Source: Balneolaceae bacterium (lineage in GTDB: Bacteria > Bacteroidota > Rhodothermia > Balneolales > Balneolaceae). Taken from it: a stretch of DNA of 42,670 nt. The notes under the pieces are model-generated. The model did no database searches. It was not told the origin of the DNA and was given only the letters and a program-made list of their open reading frames with translations. The stretch covers positions 1 through 42,670 of the forward strand of contig JAFIES010000133.1 of the NCBI GenBank assembly GCA_020832415.1, given 5' to 3'. Shown piece after piece: positions 1 through 8,883 of the stretch. Each line of letters opens with the position of its first letter. Positions within the stretch are counted from its first letter, which is position 1. The position numbers and the translations under genes are program-made.

Positions 1-129
1 ACCGGATACCAAAAGTGCGATAACCAGTCTCGGCAAAAATTTCAGGAAGAGTTCGAATTCAGCCAAAAAAGAGTCGGCCAGAACTTCGAGCATAGAAACA
101 GAAGAATTGGTGTAATCTGAAACAGACAT
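1..129 (-). CDS. N-terminus of a mechanosensitive (MscS-like) channel, cut by window edge
   Basis: Only the first 43 codons are in the window; the gene reads out of the left edge. It opens with ATG and gives a short polar N-terminus followed by an amphipathic to hydrophobic stretch (FLKFLPRLVIALLVSG). That pattern resembles the first membrane helix of small-conductance mechanosensitive channels with the TM_helix repeat, where LPRL before a hydrophobic run is common. Such channels sit in the inner membrane and release solutes on osmotic downshift. The call rests on one short motif and could be another membrane protein. Confidence 0.5.
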   Translation of the reverse strand, partial: MSVSDYTNSSVSMLEVLADSFLAEFELFLKFLPRLVIALLVSG

Positions 130-186
130 TTTATTTGCAAGATTGTAAGCCTTGCATAAAAATCCTAATCAGATTTTTAACCATCA

Positions 187-1119
187 CTACACATTAACAG
201 GCTGTAATCTCTTTTCAATCAGGTCTCTACGGGGCTCCAGCCAGGGTGGCAGAAAGAGCTTTTTGCCCATCTCTTCTTCGCTTTCTGCAACCGACTTATA
301 GCCGGGACCATCCGTAGCAATTTCAAACAAAACACCGCCGGGAGTCTGGAAATAGACCGACATAAATACGTGCCTGTCGATGAGTTGTGTGGGAGACAAT
401 CCCATATCAATAACTTTCTGGCGCATCTCTTTCAGATCGTCTTCATCCTTTGCACGAAATGCAATGTGGTGCACATAGCCCGTTCCGCTGGTTCCGGTTT
501 TTGGTTCTTCTGCTTTTTCAATGATGATTGAATGCCCCAGATTGCTTTCTGTGGTTAACAAGATCTCATGATCATTCTCTTCAGTTTGTTGGAAACCCAT
601 TACTTCCCGGAGAATGTCAACAGTTTCACTAAACCGGGTTAGTTGCAGATTTGAGCCCCAAAATCCTCTGATGGAAAACTCAGCCGGAACAGTACTTCCG
701 TCCCACGCAGGTATCGCTTCCGATTTTTTGTCCTCAATCAGCTCGAGTTTCAGTCCATCCGGATCGTAAAATGGCAACACCTTTTTTCCAAAACGGTTGA
801 TGGGTGAATCGAACCGAACATCTTTTCCTGCAAACCGATCGATCCAAAAGTCGCATGAGCCTTCCGGAACAGTGAATGATACAGTACTTACCCTGCCGGT
901 ACCCGGTTTTGCCGGCATTGCCATAGACCAGGGGAAAAAAGTAATACTCGACCCGGGTTGACCCTCGCCATTCGCATAAAATAAGTGATAGGTTCCCGGA
1001 TCGTCCTGATTTACGGTTTTAAGCACCATTCGCAGCCCCAGGGTTTTTACATAAAAATCTGCATTCACCTGCGGGTCGCCGGATATAATGGATATATGAT
1101 GAATTCCTTTGTCTTTCAT
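187..1119 (-). CDS. Ring-cleaving dioxygenase, VOC/glyoxalase superfamily (MhqO-like)
   Basis: Two-module VOC protein of about 310 residues, the usual size for the MhqO/MhqA-type ring-cleaving dioxygenases that open hydroquinone- or catechol-like rings. Near the N-terminus is GIHHIS and in the second half GYVHHIAFR, followed by GGVLFEIATDGPG near the end. The His of each HH pair and the late Glu fit the His-His-Glu iron ligand set of the family. The reading frame is open to an upstream TTG at 1128, but the ATG at 1119 is the better start, with a weak GAAG just before it. A 16-bp palindrome lies 22 bp upstream and could bind a repressor. Members in Bacillus answer to quinone or thiol stress; substrate here is unknown. 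Confidence 0.88.
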   Translation of the reverse strand: MKDKGIHHISIISGDPQVNADFYVKTLGLRMVLKTVNQDDPGTYHLFYANGEGQPGSSITFFPWSMAMPAKPGTGRVSTVSFTVPEGSCDFWIDRFAGKDVRFDSPINRFGKKVLPFYDPDGLKLELIEDKKSEAIPAWDGSTVPAEFSIRGFWGSNLQLTRFSETVDILREVMGFQQTEENDHEILLTTESNLGHSIIIEKAEEPKTGTSGTGYVHHIAFRAKDEDDLKEMRQKVIDMGLSPTQLIDRHVFMSVYFQTPGGVLFEIATDGPGYKSVAESEEEMGKKLFLPPWLEPRRDLIEKRLQPVNV

Positions 1120-1140
1120 TTTCTTCAATTTAATTTAATT

Positions 1141-1156
1141 AGTTTAATGTTAAACT
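1141..1156 (-). promoter_or_regulatory. Palindrome upstream of the dioxygenase, candidate operator
   Basis: The sequence AGTTTAATGTTAAACT has 7-bp perfect arms (AGTTTAA and TTAAACT) and a 2-bp spacer. It lies in the 5' region of the minus-strand dioxygenase, where a promoter would be. Size and symmetry suit a MarR- or TetR-type dimer. No such regulator is encoded next to it, and AT-rich DNA can give such palindromes by chance. Confidence 0.4.
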
Positions 1157-1202
1157 ATTTTAAACAACGAATCATTTCCGATTGATTCTGATCTAACCTC
1201 AT

Positions 1203-2348
1203 TTACTCTATATCCCAATAATAAGTTCTGTGGGTTTTGTGATGATAGCACCCAAGTGCCTCAAGGCTGCGCTGCATCAGCCAGTTTTTTTCGCTTACCC
1301 AGGTGCCTTCAAGATATTCAAGTGTGGGTGCAGCCTCTTTTGTCATCTGGATACCACGGACAAAGGTCAATGCTTCCAGGCCGAGTTTACGATATTTAGG
1401 CAGCGTACCATATACAGTGGTACGAAGATGTTTTGCCCGTTTTTTGAATCGCAGCACTTTTGGCAAATGCCACCATCTCAGTTTCCCTCCTGTTTCAGCT
1501 GAGATTTCATTCAGATCGGGTACGCAGACAATAAAGGATGCCGGTTCATCACCCACAAAGGCAATCAGTACACTTTCTGGAATCATTATCGGTTTTAGCT
1601 GCTTTACCATCTCCTGCACATCTTCCCTGCTCAGCTCGGTAAATTCGTGTTCCCGCTCTTCAATGTCCTGCTTTCGCCATGCCTCGTTATAAATCCCCCT
1701 GATAAATTCACCATCTCTTTCGAGGTTATTCATATCAATGGGGCGCAGTGTAACATCCGGCCGGCTCTCAATTCTGTCGGTAATGCGAACCAGGCGTTCG
1801 GGCAGGGGCATATCAAACTCACGCTTATAGCTCCAGTGATCATCCAGTTTAACTGCACCGGTTTTTTCAAAAAGTTCTCTGTAGTATGGTGCATGGTAAT
1901 GCATACCGTAGATTGGTGGTTCATCGTAGTTTTCAACCAGAAGTCCCCAATAGTTCATATTCTCGCCGAAGTTTACCGGTCCCCGAAACTTTTTATACCC
2001 TCTTTTTTTGTGCCACGCTTTTGCGAATTCAATCATGGCGTTGGCCACATTTTGATCATTTATAAGTTCTGTAAAACCAAATCCACCCATTGGTGGATCA
2101 AAAACGGCATCGCGTGCAGAGTGGTTCATCAATGCAAAACGGCCCACCGGAGAGTTATCTTCATACATCAGATAACGTTCGCATTCGCCTTGTTCAAAAA
2201 GCGGATTTTTTTGGGGATCAAAAATATTTTCGATTTCAAATTGAAGAGGTGGAATCCAATTGGGAAAATCTTTGTAGAGCTCCGCCGGAAATTCGTGAAA
2301 CTTCGATATCTGTTTTCGGTTCTCTACCTTTTCGAATCTGAATGCCAT
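1203..2348 (-). CDS. GNAT-like N-acetyltransferase family protein, large conserved form
   Basis: A 381-residue soluble protein. The N-terminus (FEKVENRKQISKFHEFP) and the internal block with RGPVNFGENMNYWGLLVENYD match a family common in Bacteroidota that is usually filed as GNAT-like acetyltransferase. The C-terminal half carries VYGTLPKYRKLGLEA and ends with EGTWVSEKNWLMQRSLEALG, which reads like the acetyl-CoA binding and C-terminal portion of a GNAT fold. No substrate can be inferred. It follows the same strand as the dioxygenase but is separated from it by 83 bp with its own ATG start. I am confident that it is a real gene and less sure of enzymatic activity. Confidence 0.75.
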   Translation of the reverse strand: MAFRFEKVENRKQISKFHEFPAELYKDFPNWIPPLQFEIENIFDPQKNPLFEQGECERYLMYEDNSPVGRFALMNHSARDAVFDPPMGGFGFTELINDQNVANAMIEFAKAWHKKRGYKKFRGPVNFGENMNYWGLLVENYDEPPIYGMHYHAPYYRELFEKTGAVKLDDHWSYKREFDMPLPERLVRITDRIESRPDVTLRPIDMNNLERDGEFIRGIYNEAWRKQDIEEREHEFTELSREDVQEMVKQLKPIMIPESVLIAFVGDEPASFIVCVPDLNEISAETGGKLRWWHLPKVLRFKKRAKHLRTTVYGTLPKYRKLGLEALTFVRGIQMTKEAAPTLEYLEGTWVSEKNWLMQRSLEALGCYHHKTHRTYYWDIE

Positions 2349-2504
2349 GGATACTATCAGGCTACTTGTTATTTTTTATTACTGATAAGACCACTTTTGC
2401 ACGGATGCAATTTTTAAAATTTTAATCCGCAAAGATCTTATCATTACGCTATCAAACTGAAAGTACAAGCCACCTGCGTTTGGTACAAACTAAATTCACT
2501 CTAC

Positions 2505-2954
2505 TTGAATTCTGACGAAGAGACAAAAGACACATCAGGCAAAAGAAAGTGGATTGCACTGCTTTTGTTATTTAGCTGTATTGCAGCCATTGTGTTGCTC
2601 TGGAATGCTGAGCCCGTGGATCATAAACGCCTTACTGACTCCGCCCAGATAGATTCACTAATTACACTTGTTTTGCAGGATTACAGAATTCCGGATTCAC
2701 AGGTTCGGGTTCAAACCGTTCAGATTGACTCCGTTTTTTCGAGAAATGTGTACAATGTGCGAGTACCATCCCAATTTTCTAAAACCTCCTTTCATCTGAG
2801 TTTACATGAACACGCCTGGCCATTTTCCATTCAGACTGCCGGCACGGTTCAGTTTCCGGAAAGAAATCTGCGCATCCATCTGTTATACAATGATAAAGTG
2901 ATGCGTTCTGTACATCTGAGTACGGATACACGGTTGAATCTCACAGCAGATTAG
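2505..2954 (+). CDS. Hypothetical small protein with one N-terminal membrane anchor
   Basis: 149 residues, starting with TTG because no in-frame ATG lies close upstream. Residues 1-15 are charged and cytoplasmic-like (DEETKDTSGKRK). Residues 16-32 form a single hydrophobic helix (WIALLLLFSCIAAIVLLW), and the remaining roughly 115 residues should lie in the periplasm. The soluble part has no motif that I recognise and contains two stretches of predicted beta character. The gene is followed after 89 bp by the lipase-like gene on the same strand, so the two may be co-transcribed. The start is uncertain; the protein may begin at an unrecognised codon nearby. Confidence 0.6.
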   Translation: MNSDEETKDTSGKRKWIALLLLFSCIAAIVLLWNAEPVDHKRLTDSAQIDSLITLVLQDYRIPDSQVRVQTVQIDSVFSRNVYNVRVPSQFSKTSFHLSLHEHAWPFSIQTAGTVQFPERNLRIHLLYNDKVMRSVHLSTDTRLNLTAD

Positions 2955-3043
2955 CCCCGCAAGACCAGCCAACTTTATGAGGCTATTAAGTGTTGGTTTA
3001 ACTAATTTAGAAATACACAATTCAACAAGATTTACTCTCGGCT

Positions 3044-3901
3044 ATGAAATGGATTGAGCCTCAAAAATATCTTAAAAAACTTCAGTTAACTGAATATCCT
3101 CAGCCCGATCTGATTCGACTGAAATATCCTGTGTTGATGTGCCATGGATATGGCGGATTTTCTATGCTTGTAAGTCCCTCGCCGCTTCACAACTCCTGCA
3201 TGCGATTACGCGGGTACGGAATTGAGGCTTTTGCTCCGAATATTGTACCCTACGCAACCATCGAAATACGGGCGCAGCAGTGGGCTGATGTAATTAAACA
3301 GCTTCAAAAAAATTATGGTTATGAAAAACTGAATGTAGTTGCCCACAGTATGGGCGGGCTCGATATGCGCTATGCCATTTCGAAGCTGGGAATTGCCGAT
3401 TCGGTTTCTTCACTTACAACGATAGCTGCACCACACCGGGGTACCAGCCTTGCAGAACTTGTTCTCACTGCACCTGATACCATCAAAGAGAAACTGGCTG
3501 AATTGGTTGACTGGTTTGGTGAGAGTATGTTTCCATCACAAAAAAGTGATGCTGTTGCCGCTGTTGAACAGCTTACAAGGGAGTATGTAAATAATGAATT
3601 CAACCCAAATGTACCTGATGTAGAAGGGTTGCCTTACTTTTCATACAGTGCTGCTGTGGGTAAGGGTACCAAGCATCCGCTCAACACAATTTACAGAGTT
3701 CAAAATCAGTTGATCTATCAGCAGGAAGGTGAAAACGACTCGTTTGTAACGGTAGATAGTGCAAAATGGGGGAAACACCTCAGGACTCTGGATATCAGCC
3801 ATTTAGAACAGATCGAAATTCAGGTAAGCAAAGAGCGTAAGCCCAAAATTGAAAAATTCTGGAAGGATTTGGCTATGAACCTGAAAACCGAAGGTTTGTA
3901 A
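3044..3901 (+). CDS. Alpha/beta hydrolase resembling triacylglycerol lipase
   Basis: 285 residues with a lipase-like alpha/beta hydrolase fold. HGYGG at residues 34-38 would form the oxyanion-hole loop. VVAHSMGGLD places the nucleophile Ser at 102 in an AHSMGG elbow. A late NDSFVTVDSAKWG supplies a candidate acidic residue, and the His in LDISHLEQIE fits the third catalytic member, as in family I bacterial lipases and PGAP1-like proteins. There is no signal peptide, so it is either cytoplasmic or exported by an unseen route; the family's usual lipases are secreted. It ends one base before the converging surE gene. Substrate could be a lipid ester or another acyl ester. Confidence 0.8.
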   Translation: MKWIEPQKYLKKLQLTEYPQPDLIRLKYPVLMCHGYGGFSMLVSPSPLHNSCMRLRGYGIEAFAPNIVPYATIEIRAQQWADVIKQLQKNYGYEKLNVVAHSMGGLDMRYAISKLGIADSVSSLTTIAAPHRGTSLAELVLTAPDTIKEKLAELVDWFGESMFPSQKSDAVAAVEQLTREYVNNEFNPNVPDVEGLPYFSYSAAVGKGTKHPLNTIYRVQNQLIYQQEGENDSFVTVDSAKWGKHLRTLDISHLEQIEIQVSKERKPKIEKFWKDLAMNLKTEGL

Positions 3902-3902
3902 T

Positions 3903-4664
3903 TTACAGCTCGATATCTTTCAGGTCATTCAACAGCGCGTATGATGTCAAATCATACTGAATGGGTGTAAGTGACGCAAACCCTTTTTCGATTACTGAAA
4001 TATCGTTGTTGCCATCCTCATCAATCAGCTGAAATTTACCGGTCATCCAGTAGTAAGAGCGGTTGTGCGGATCTATCCTGCCTTCAAACTCTTCAATGTA
4101 TCGGCTGTCTGCCTGTCTTGCCCATTTTATTCCTTTCAGTGGCCCTGAAGGTGCATTTAAATTGAGCGTTACACCTCGTGGCAGGCCATGATTCAATACA
4201 TATCCAATCACTTTTCTCGCAGCATCTTGTGCGCCGGTAAGGTCGGCATCTTCATCAAAATCGGTACAGGAAACAGCAATGGATGGATAACCAAGTATGG
4301 TGCCCTCGGTAGCTGCACTTACCGTACCTGAGTATAAAATATTGATACCCGCATTACTTCCGTGGTTAATACCGCTCACTACAAGATCCGGCTTTCGGTT
4401 CAGTAGTTGATTGTGGGCCAGTTTTATCGAATCGGCCGGTGTGCCTGATACAGCCTGCCCGTTAAAGCGGTTATCAATCCGGAAAGCACGGGTTCGCAGA
4501 GGGGTTTGAATGGTGATTGCATGCCCTACAGCACTCTGCTGGCGATCCGGTGCAATGATTTCAACATCTCCAAATTCATCCGCTACTTCAGCAAGTGCTT
4601 TAATACCGGGAGAGAAGATACCATCGTCGTTACAAACTAATATCAGTGGTTTTTGATGAGACAT
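3903..4664 (-). CDS. surE: 5'/3'-nucleotidase SurE
   Basis: Metal-dependent phosphatase that removes phosphate from nucleoside monophosphates. The metal site is intact: CNDDGIFSPG gives Asp13 and Asp14, Ser44 lies in RQQSAVGHA, and SGINHGSNAG gives Asn100. The length of 253 residues is normal for the family. It starts with ATG and sits 28 bp after panB on the same strand, so fabZ-panB-surE probably form one transcript. Its 3' end meets the lipase gene tail to tail with a single base between. Confidence 0.96.
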   Translation of the reverse strand: MSHQKPLILVCNDDGIFSPGIKALAEVADEFGDVEIIAPDRQQSAVGHAITIQTPLRTRAFRIDNRFNGQAVSGTPADSIKLAHNQLLNRKPDLVVSGINHGSNAGINILYSGTVSAATEGTILGYPSIAVSCTDFDEDADLTGAQDAARKVIGYVLNHGLPRGVTLNLNAPSGPLKGIKWARQADSRYIEEFEGRIDPHNRSYYWMTGKFQLIDEDGNNDISVIEKGFASLTPIQYDLTSYALLNDLKDIEL

Positions 4665-4692
4665 GGATTGGTTTTAAATAATTTGTGAACTC

Positions 4693-5517
4693 TTAATACT
4701 GTTCATTTTCATTCGGAAAGTCACCGCTTTTCACATCTTTTATGTATTGATCTACGGCGGTAGTCATTGATGAATGCAGATCGGCGTAACGCCTGAGGAA
4801 GCGGGGTGAAAAATCTTTATTTAAGCCGAGCATATCGTGCGTTACGAGTACCTGGCCATCGCAGTGTGGGCCCGCCCCTATTCCGATGGTTGGTACCGAA
4901 ACTGAATCGGTAACTTTTTTTGCAAGTTCACTCGGTATTTTTTCCAGAACAATTGAGAAGACACCGGCATCTTCAAGGCGTTTGGCATCACTTAACAGCT
5001 GTTCTGCCTCTTTATCTTCTTTTGCCCGTACTTTGTAGGTGCCAAATTTGTAAATACTCTGTGGTGTAAGGCCAAGGTGTCCCATAACAGGGATACCAGC
5101 ATCAACAATTCGTCGAACGGTTGATGAGATTGACTTACCGCCTTCCATTTTGATGGCATGGGCTCCTGCTTCTTTCATCATTCTGCCGGCACTGATGAGG
5201 GCTTCTTTAGTAGTAACCTGGTAGCTCATAAAAGGCAGATCGGCAATTACCAGTGCTCTCTCAACACCACGCACCACGCATGATGTGTGGTAGATCATGT
5301 GATCGAGTGTCATCGGCACAGTCGTTTCAAAACCGGCCATAACGTTACTTGCTGAATCTCCAACAAGAATCACGTCAATTCCGGCAGCATCAATTATACC
5401 GGCCATTGTGAAGTCGTACGCAGTCAGCATACTGATTTTATCACCGCTCTGCTTCATGTCCACCACCGTTTGGGTGGTTACTTTGTCTGCTCTGCTTTTT
5501 TTGCCCTGAGTACTCAT
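4693..5517 (-). CDS. panB: 3-methyl-2-oxobutanoate hydroxymethyltransferase PanB
   Basis: First committed enzyme of pantothenate (and so coenzyme A) synthesis: it transfers a hydroxymethyl group from methylene-tetrahydrofolate to 2-oxoisovalerate. The conserved start of the barrel (ISMLTAYDF), the metal-binding VGDSASNVM with Asp54, the IKMEGGK segment and LEKIPSELA with the catalytic Glu are all visible. The length of 274 residues is typical. Its ATG overlaps the fabZ stop as ATGA, which suggests translational coupling. The other pan genes are not in the window. Confidence 0.97.
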   Translation of the reverse strand: MSTQGKKSRADKVTTQTVVDMKQSGDKISMLTAYDFTMAGIIDAAGIDVILVGDSASNVMAGFETTVPMTLDHMIYHTSCVVRGVERALVIADLPFMSYQVTTKEALISAGRMMKEAGAHAIKMEGGKSISSTVRRIVDAGIPVMGHLGLTPQSIYKFGTYKVRAKEDKEAEQLLSDAKRLEDAGVFSIVLEKIPSELAKKVTDSVSVPTIGIGAGPHCDGQVLVTHDMLGLNKDFSPRFLRRYADLHSSMTTAVDQYIKDVKSGDFPNENEQY

Positions 5518-5951
5518 GCGTTATCCTTTGGCACAATTGCAGCGGATGCTTCCAGCTCGCAAACTACCTTACCATCTACTGTAGCTTTGCCTTTCATCGT
5601 AACAAAATTGCGGCGCATATTCTCAAGCTTAACTTCCATGATAAGCTGATCGCCTGGAACAACCTGTGCCCGAAACTTTGCATTTTTAATTCCCGTGAAA
5701 ACCATCAAAGTCTCAGAAGGATTATCAACCTTTGATTTCATCAGCATTATACAGCCACTTTGTGCCATTGCCTCAACTTGAAGCACGCCCGGCATAATTG
5801 GTGCACCGGGAAAATGGCCGTTAAAAAACTCTTCATTCACTGTAACATTCTTCAGTGTAACAATTCGCTCTTCTTCGAGTTCAAGCACTCTGTCCACCAA
5901 TAGAAATGGATACCTGTGCGGCAGATAATTTTTAATTTCTTCGATTTTCAT
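5514..5951 (-). CDS. fabZ: 3-hydroxyacyl-ACP dehydratase FabZ
   Basis: Hot-dog fold dehydratase of type II fatty acid synthesis, 145 residues. [13 protein letters not shown] opens the fold, and [12 protein letters not shown] with His46, followed by Glu60, gives the catalytic pair. In many Bacteroidota the housekeeping FabZ is fused to LpxC; this one stands alone. It may therefore be the only FabZ of a lineage lacking the fusion, or a second copy. It overlaps panB by 4 nt. Confidence 0.95.
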   Translation of the reverse strand: MKIEEIKNYLPHRYPFLLVDRVLELEEERIVTLKNVTVNEEFFNGHFPGAPIMPGVLQVEAMAQSGCIMLMKSKVDNPSETLMVFTGIKNAKFRAQVVPGDQLIMEVKLENMRRNFVTMKGKATVDGKVVCELEASAAIVPKDNA

Positions 5952-6059
5952 AGTAATAATTTCAATATGTAATTCGGATTGGCATTCGATTAATCAAACA
6001 GTTTCCGGCCAAATAAACAGATGTCTGCCTGATGTTTACAGACTCAGAATATATAAATT

Positions 6060-6749
6060 TTAAGCTACCGTACCTACATAGACATAGGCAATTCCACCTG
6101 TGAGGCTTTCCGCTTTTCGTTCACTGAACACTTCGGCCTCATCCATTAGCTCCAGGAATTTTTCACCTGCCGGGAATTTTGCGCTTGTTTCAGGCAGATA
6201 GGTATAGGCTTCTCTGTTACCGCTGATAAGCCCGCCAATTGCAGGCATTACATGTTTGCTGTAGATCTGAAAAGGAACTCGCACTACACCCGTAGGCTGA
6301 CCAAATTCCAGTACAACCACACGGCCTCCAGGCTTTACAACCCTTGCCATCTCTTTGAGACAGACAAGTGGATCATCAACATTTCTGATGCCGAAGGCGA
6401 TACTTGCTATCGTAAAAGAATCATCTTCGTAAGGAAGATCCATGGCATCAGCCACTTCAAAATCCACAACCATTTGCTGTTTGTCTGCTTTCCCCGGGGC
6501 GTGTTCAATCATCTCTTTGCAAAAGTCTGTACCGAGAACGTACCCTTCATGGCCTACCGTTTTCTTAAACTCGAGGGCCAGATCGCCGGTTCCGGTTGCG
6601 CAGTCTAAAACGCGGTCGCCCGGTTTTGCCCCGCTCTCAAGCACCGTTTTCTTGCGCCACGCACTGTGTACACCGAACGATAAAATACCGTTGATCCGGT
6701 CGTAATCGTCTGCGATGTCGGCAAACATTGATCTTACTTTTTCACTCAT
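6060..6749 (-). CDS. ubiE: Demethylmenaquinone methyltransferase (MenG/UbiE)
   Basis: SAM-dependent C-methyltransferase that finishes menaquinone synthesis. Motif I is VLDCATGTGDL at residues 48-58. The family signatures are the N-terminal MFADIADDYDRIN with ILSFGVHSAWR, and the central FGIRNVDDP. At 229 residues the length is normal. The ATG overlaps the stop of the phosphatase gene by 4 nt. No ubiquinone-specific genes are nearby, so menaquinone is the likely substrate pool. Confidence 0.95.
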   Translation of the reverse strand: MSEKVRSMFADIADDYDRINGILSFGVHSAWRKKTVLESGAKPGDRVLDCATGTGDLALEFKKTVGHEGYVLGTDFCKEMIEHAPGKADKQQMVVDFEVADAMDLPYEDDSFTIASIAFGIRNVDDPLVCLKEMARVVKPGGRVVVLEFGQPTGVVRVPFQIYSKHVMPAIGGLISGNREAYTYLPETSAKFPAGEKFLELMDEAEVFSERKAESLTGGIAYVYVGTVA

Positions 6750-7381
6750 AAATTTCTTCCGTTTAATTCCAGTAAATGTTCTGTCTTGTTAAAATAGACA
6801 GGTTCAAAATCTCCTTTGTGATGAACAAGCTGGTTCACCGCTCCGTTTGCATGCTCAATCAGATGCATATTTTGCAGGCCATAACCCAGCCAGGCAGATA
6901 ATAAAATACGAATAAGGCGCCCATGAATTACCAAAACGATGGTTTCATCCTCTTTTTCATTCAAATAATCTCTAACAGCTGCATCAGCACGTTCAAATAC
7001 TTCCGCCGGGGATTCACCTCCGGGGATTTTCACGTCTACTTCTCCATTTCTCCATGCAGCGTCCAGCCTTTTTATCTCATCCATAACAGCAATAATGGGT
7101 TCGCCTTCAAAATCGCCGAAATCCATTTCGTCCAGATCTGAATTTTTATCAAGAATAAGGCCGGAGGCAGCGCTGTAAAATCCTGCAGTTTCTTCTGCTC
7201 TGATCAGTGAGCTGCTCACTAAAAAATTTGTTTCATAATTCTGCAGGTATTCTGACAGGCACTGAGCCTGCAACTTACCTGTTTCGTTAAGGGGAGCATT
7301 AATTCCCCTGCCCTGCAGCATCCCTTTCCGGTTAAACTCAGTTTCACCGTGCCGGGCAATGAAGAGACGGGTTTTGCTCAT
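6746..7381 (-). CDS. Histidine phosphatase family protein (phosphoglycerate mutase-like)
   Basis: 211 residues with the branch-2 histidine phosphatase core. RHGETEFN at 10-17 contains the phosphorylated His11; a Glu lies in DEMDFGDFEGE and the second His in LVIHGRLIR. Such enzymes range from cofactor-dependent phosphoglycerate mutases to alpha-ribazole or broad-specificity phosphatases. Its coupling by 4-nt overlaps to the menaquinone methyltransferase and to the upstream membrane protein gives no clear substrate. It is too short and divergent for a glycolytic GpmA. Confidence 0.88.
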   Translation of the reverse strand: MSKTRLFIARHGETEFNRKGMLQGRGINAPLNETGKLQAQCLSEYLQNYETNFLVSSSLIRAEETAGFYSAASGLILDKNSDLDEMDFGDFEGEPIIAVMDEIKRLDAAWRNGEVDVKIPGGESPAEVFERADAAVRDYLNEKEDETIVLVIHGRLIRILLSAWLGYGLQNMHLIEHANGAVNQLVHHKGDFEPVYFNKTEHLLELNGRNL

Positions 7382-8022
7382 TTCTTTTTTTTCTTCTTCT
7401 GATTGTATTCTATTACTGCTTTTTGCACATGCCGATCGAGTTTTTCGACCTCTTTGGGTGGCATGTTTTGGTACATAGCGTACCTGATCAAAACCATTTT
7501 AAGTGTTCTGTCATTCAGTGGCAGTTTATCCCCCTCTTTATCTGAATCGAGCTTATCCCACAATCTTCTTAAAAGGCCAATTTTATACAGAAAGAATGTA
7601 ATGATTCCCAGGGTTACAGCTGTATACATACCCCATATCCCCATAAAACTTAATACAACTGCTGCCAGCAAAAGTTGAAAAAAATCGTGATTTATCAATT
7701 TTAAAAAAGGAGTGGTTGGCAGATTTACAAAAGCACTTTTTTTCTGATACCACACAAAATGGAACAAAAGTGAAAGTCCTGCAGCCAGCCAGGGATTAAT
7801 CGCAAAAGCGAGTGCGAAGAAAAGTATCATCGCCAGTGAATCAGCACTGTCTATCCAGGTAACTGCTTTGCCAATAAGCTCTTCAAATGGATAAACCTTC
7901 ATCAAACCGGGCACATAGTCGTTGATCGATTTCCTTGTTGCGTGAAACCAGTGGCCGCTTGAAGTAACTGTTGAAAATGGAGTTTCGAGAATATTAAGTG
8001 AGTGAGAACGCTTTGATTCCAT
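7378..8022 (-). CDS. Conserved membrane protein of unknown function with Lys-rich tail
   Basis: About 214 residues counted from the ATG at 8022; the frame is open to a TTG at 8031, which I consider less likely. Two hydrophobic hairpins (around SLAMILFFALAFAINPWLAAGLSLLFH, in two parts, and the region of LLLAAVVLSFMGIWGMYTAVTLG) give three to four membrane helices. The C-terminal third is soluble and charged and ends in six lysines. I do not recognise a family. It overlaps the phosphatase gene by 4 nt and follows comF by about 40 bp, so it belongs to the comF to ubiE transcript. Confidence 0.7.
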   Translation of the reverse strand: MESKRSHSLNILETPFSTVTSSGHWFHATRKSINDYVPGLMKVYPFEELIGKAVTWIDSADSLAMILFFALAFAINPWLAAGLSLLFHFVWYQKKSAFVNLPTTPFLKLINHDFFQLLLAAVVLSFMGIWGMYTAVTLGIITFFLYKIGLLRRLWDKLDSDKEGDKLPLNDRTLKMVLIRYAMYQNMPPKEVEKLDRHVQKAVIEYNQKKKKKK

Positions 8023-8061
8023 AACGCACAAGATAGGCTCTATTCTGTAAAAATGGTACCG

Positions 8062-8760
8062 TTAAGCTTTGGCTACCGTCAGTATGCCTGCACCTGTAAT
8101 TCCTTCATCGAGAAGTGCCCCAGCAAGCTCAAAGGTTGTAGCGCCGGTTGTGTACACATCATCAACAATTACTACAAACCTGCCATCAAACAGGTTTTTA
8201 TGATTGATTTGAAAAGCACCTTGCAGGTTTTCGGACCTGTCGGACAGACTCAAGCCGGTCTGCGTTTTGGTTCGTTTCACTCTCGATACAACCCCGGGCT
8301 CTGCCAGCTCCCAGCGTGTAGCTCGATTTATACCATTTGCGATTGCCCGCGCCTGATTATAGCCCCGCATTCGTTCTTTTTTGTGATGAAGCGGAACCGG
8401 TACAACGATTGGATTGTGGACATCCAGAATCTCAAGCAGATCTTTATCTGCATTTTCCAGAAATGTTTTACCAGTCAAAAAACCGAGTTCTTCTCCCACA
8501 CCCATCATGAAGTTGTACTTCAGGTCATGCAGCAGTTTTTGCAAATATCCGCCTTTATCGAACTGCCACATCGAAAATTGAAAATGCACTCCTGCCGGAA
8601 GAATCTCACCAATCGTTAATTCTGCATTTGCAAAACGATCATAACAGCACCAATTACAGATACTCTTCCCTGTTGCTAAAGTTGATGCACCACAACATAT
8701 GCAAGTTTCAGGAAACACTATTCCCATAAATGGCTTAAACAGTTTGCTTACACTCTTCAT
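8062..8760 (-). CDS. comF: ComF family phosphoribosyltransferase-like protein
   Basis: 232 residues. The N-terminus has a Cys-rich zinc finger (ETCICCGA, then ICNWCCYDRF). The rest is a type I phosphoribosyltransferase fold whose PRPP loop is VIVDDVYTTGAT. A VPVPLHHKKERMRGYNQA segment matches the family signature. ComF proteins take part in DNA uptake during natural transformation, although the catalytic role of the PRT fold is not settled. It heads a minus-strand series reaching at least to ubiE and is divergent from the rodZ-like gene. Confidence 0.92.
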   Translation of the reverse strand: MKSVSKLFKPFMGIVFPETCICCGASTLATGKSICNWCCYDRFANAELTIGEILPAGVHFQFSMWQFDKGGYLQKLLHDLKYNFMMGVGEELGFLTGKTFLENADKDLLEILDVHNPIVVPVPLHHKKERMRGYNQARAIANGINRATRWELAEPGVVSRVKRTKTQTGLSLSDRSENLQGAFQINHKNLFDGRFVVIVDDVYTTGATTFELAGALLDEGITGAGILTVAKA

Positions 8761-8883
8761 ATTAGTATGAACCGTAAATCGAAAAAATCTTACACTATTT
8801 TCACATATTTTTTAATGTATCTTTAGGCTCGGATTTAGATTCATTAGATTTTAATTACTGCAACCCGAAAACAGACTTTTTTT

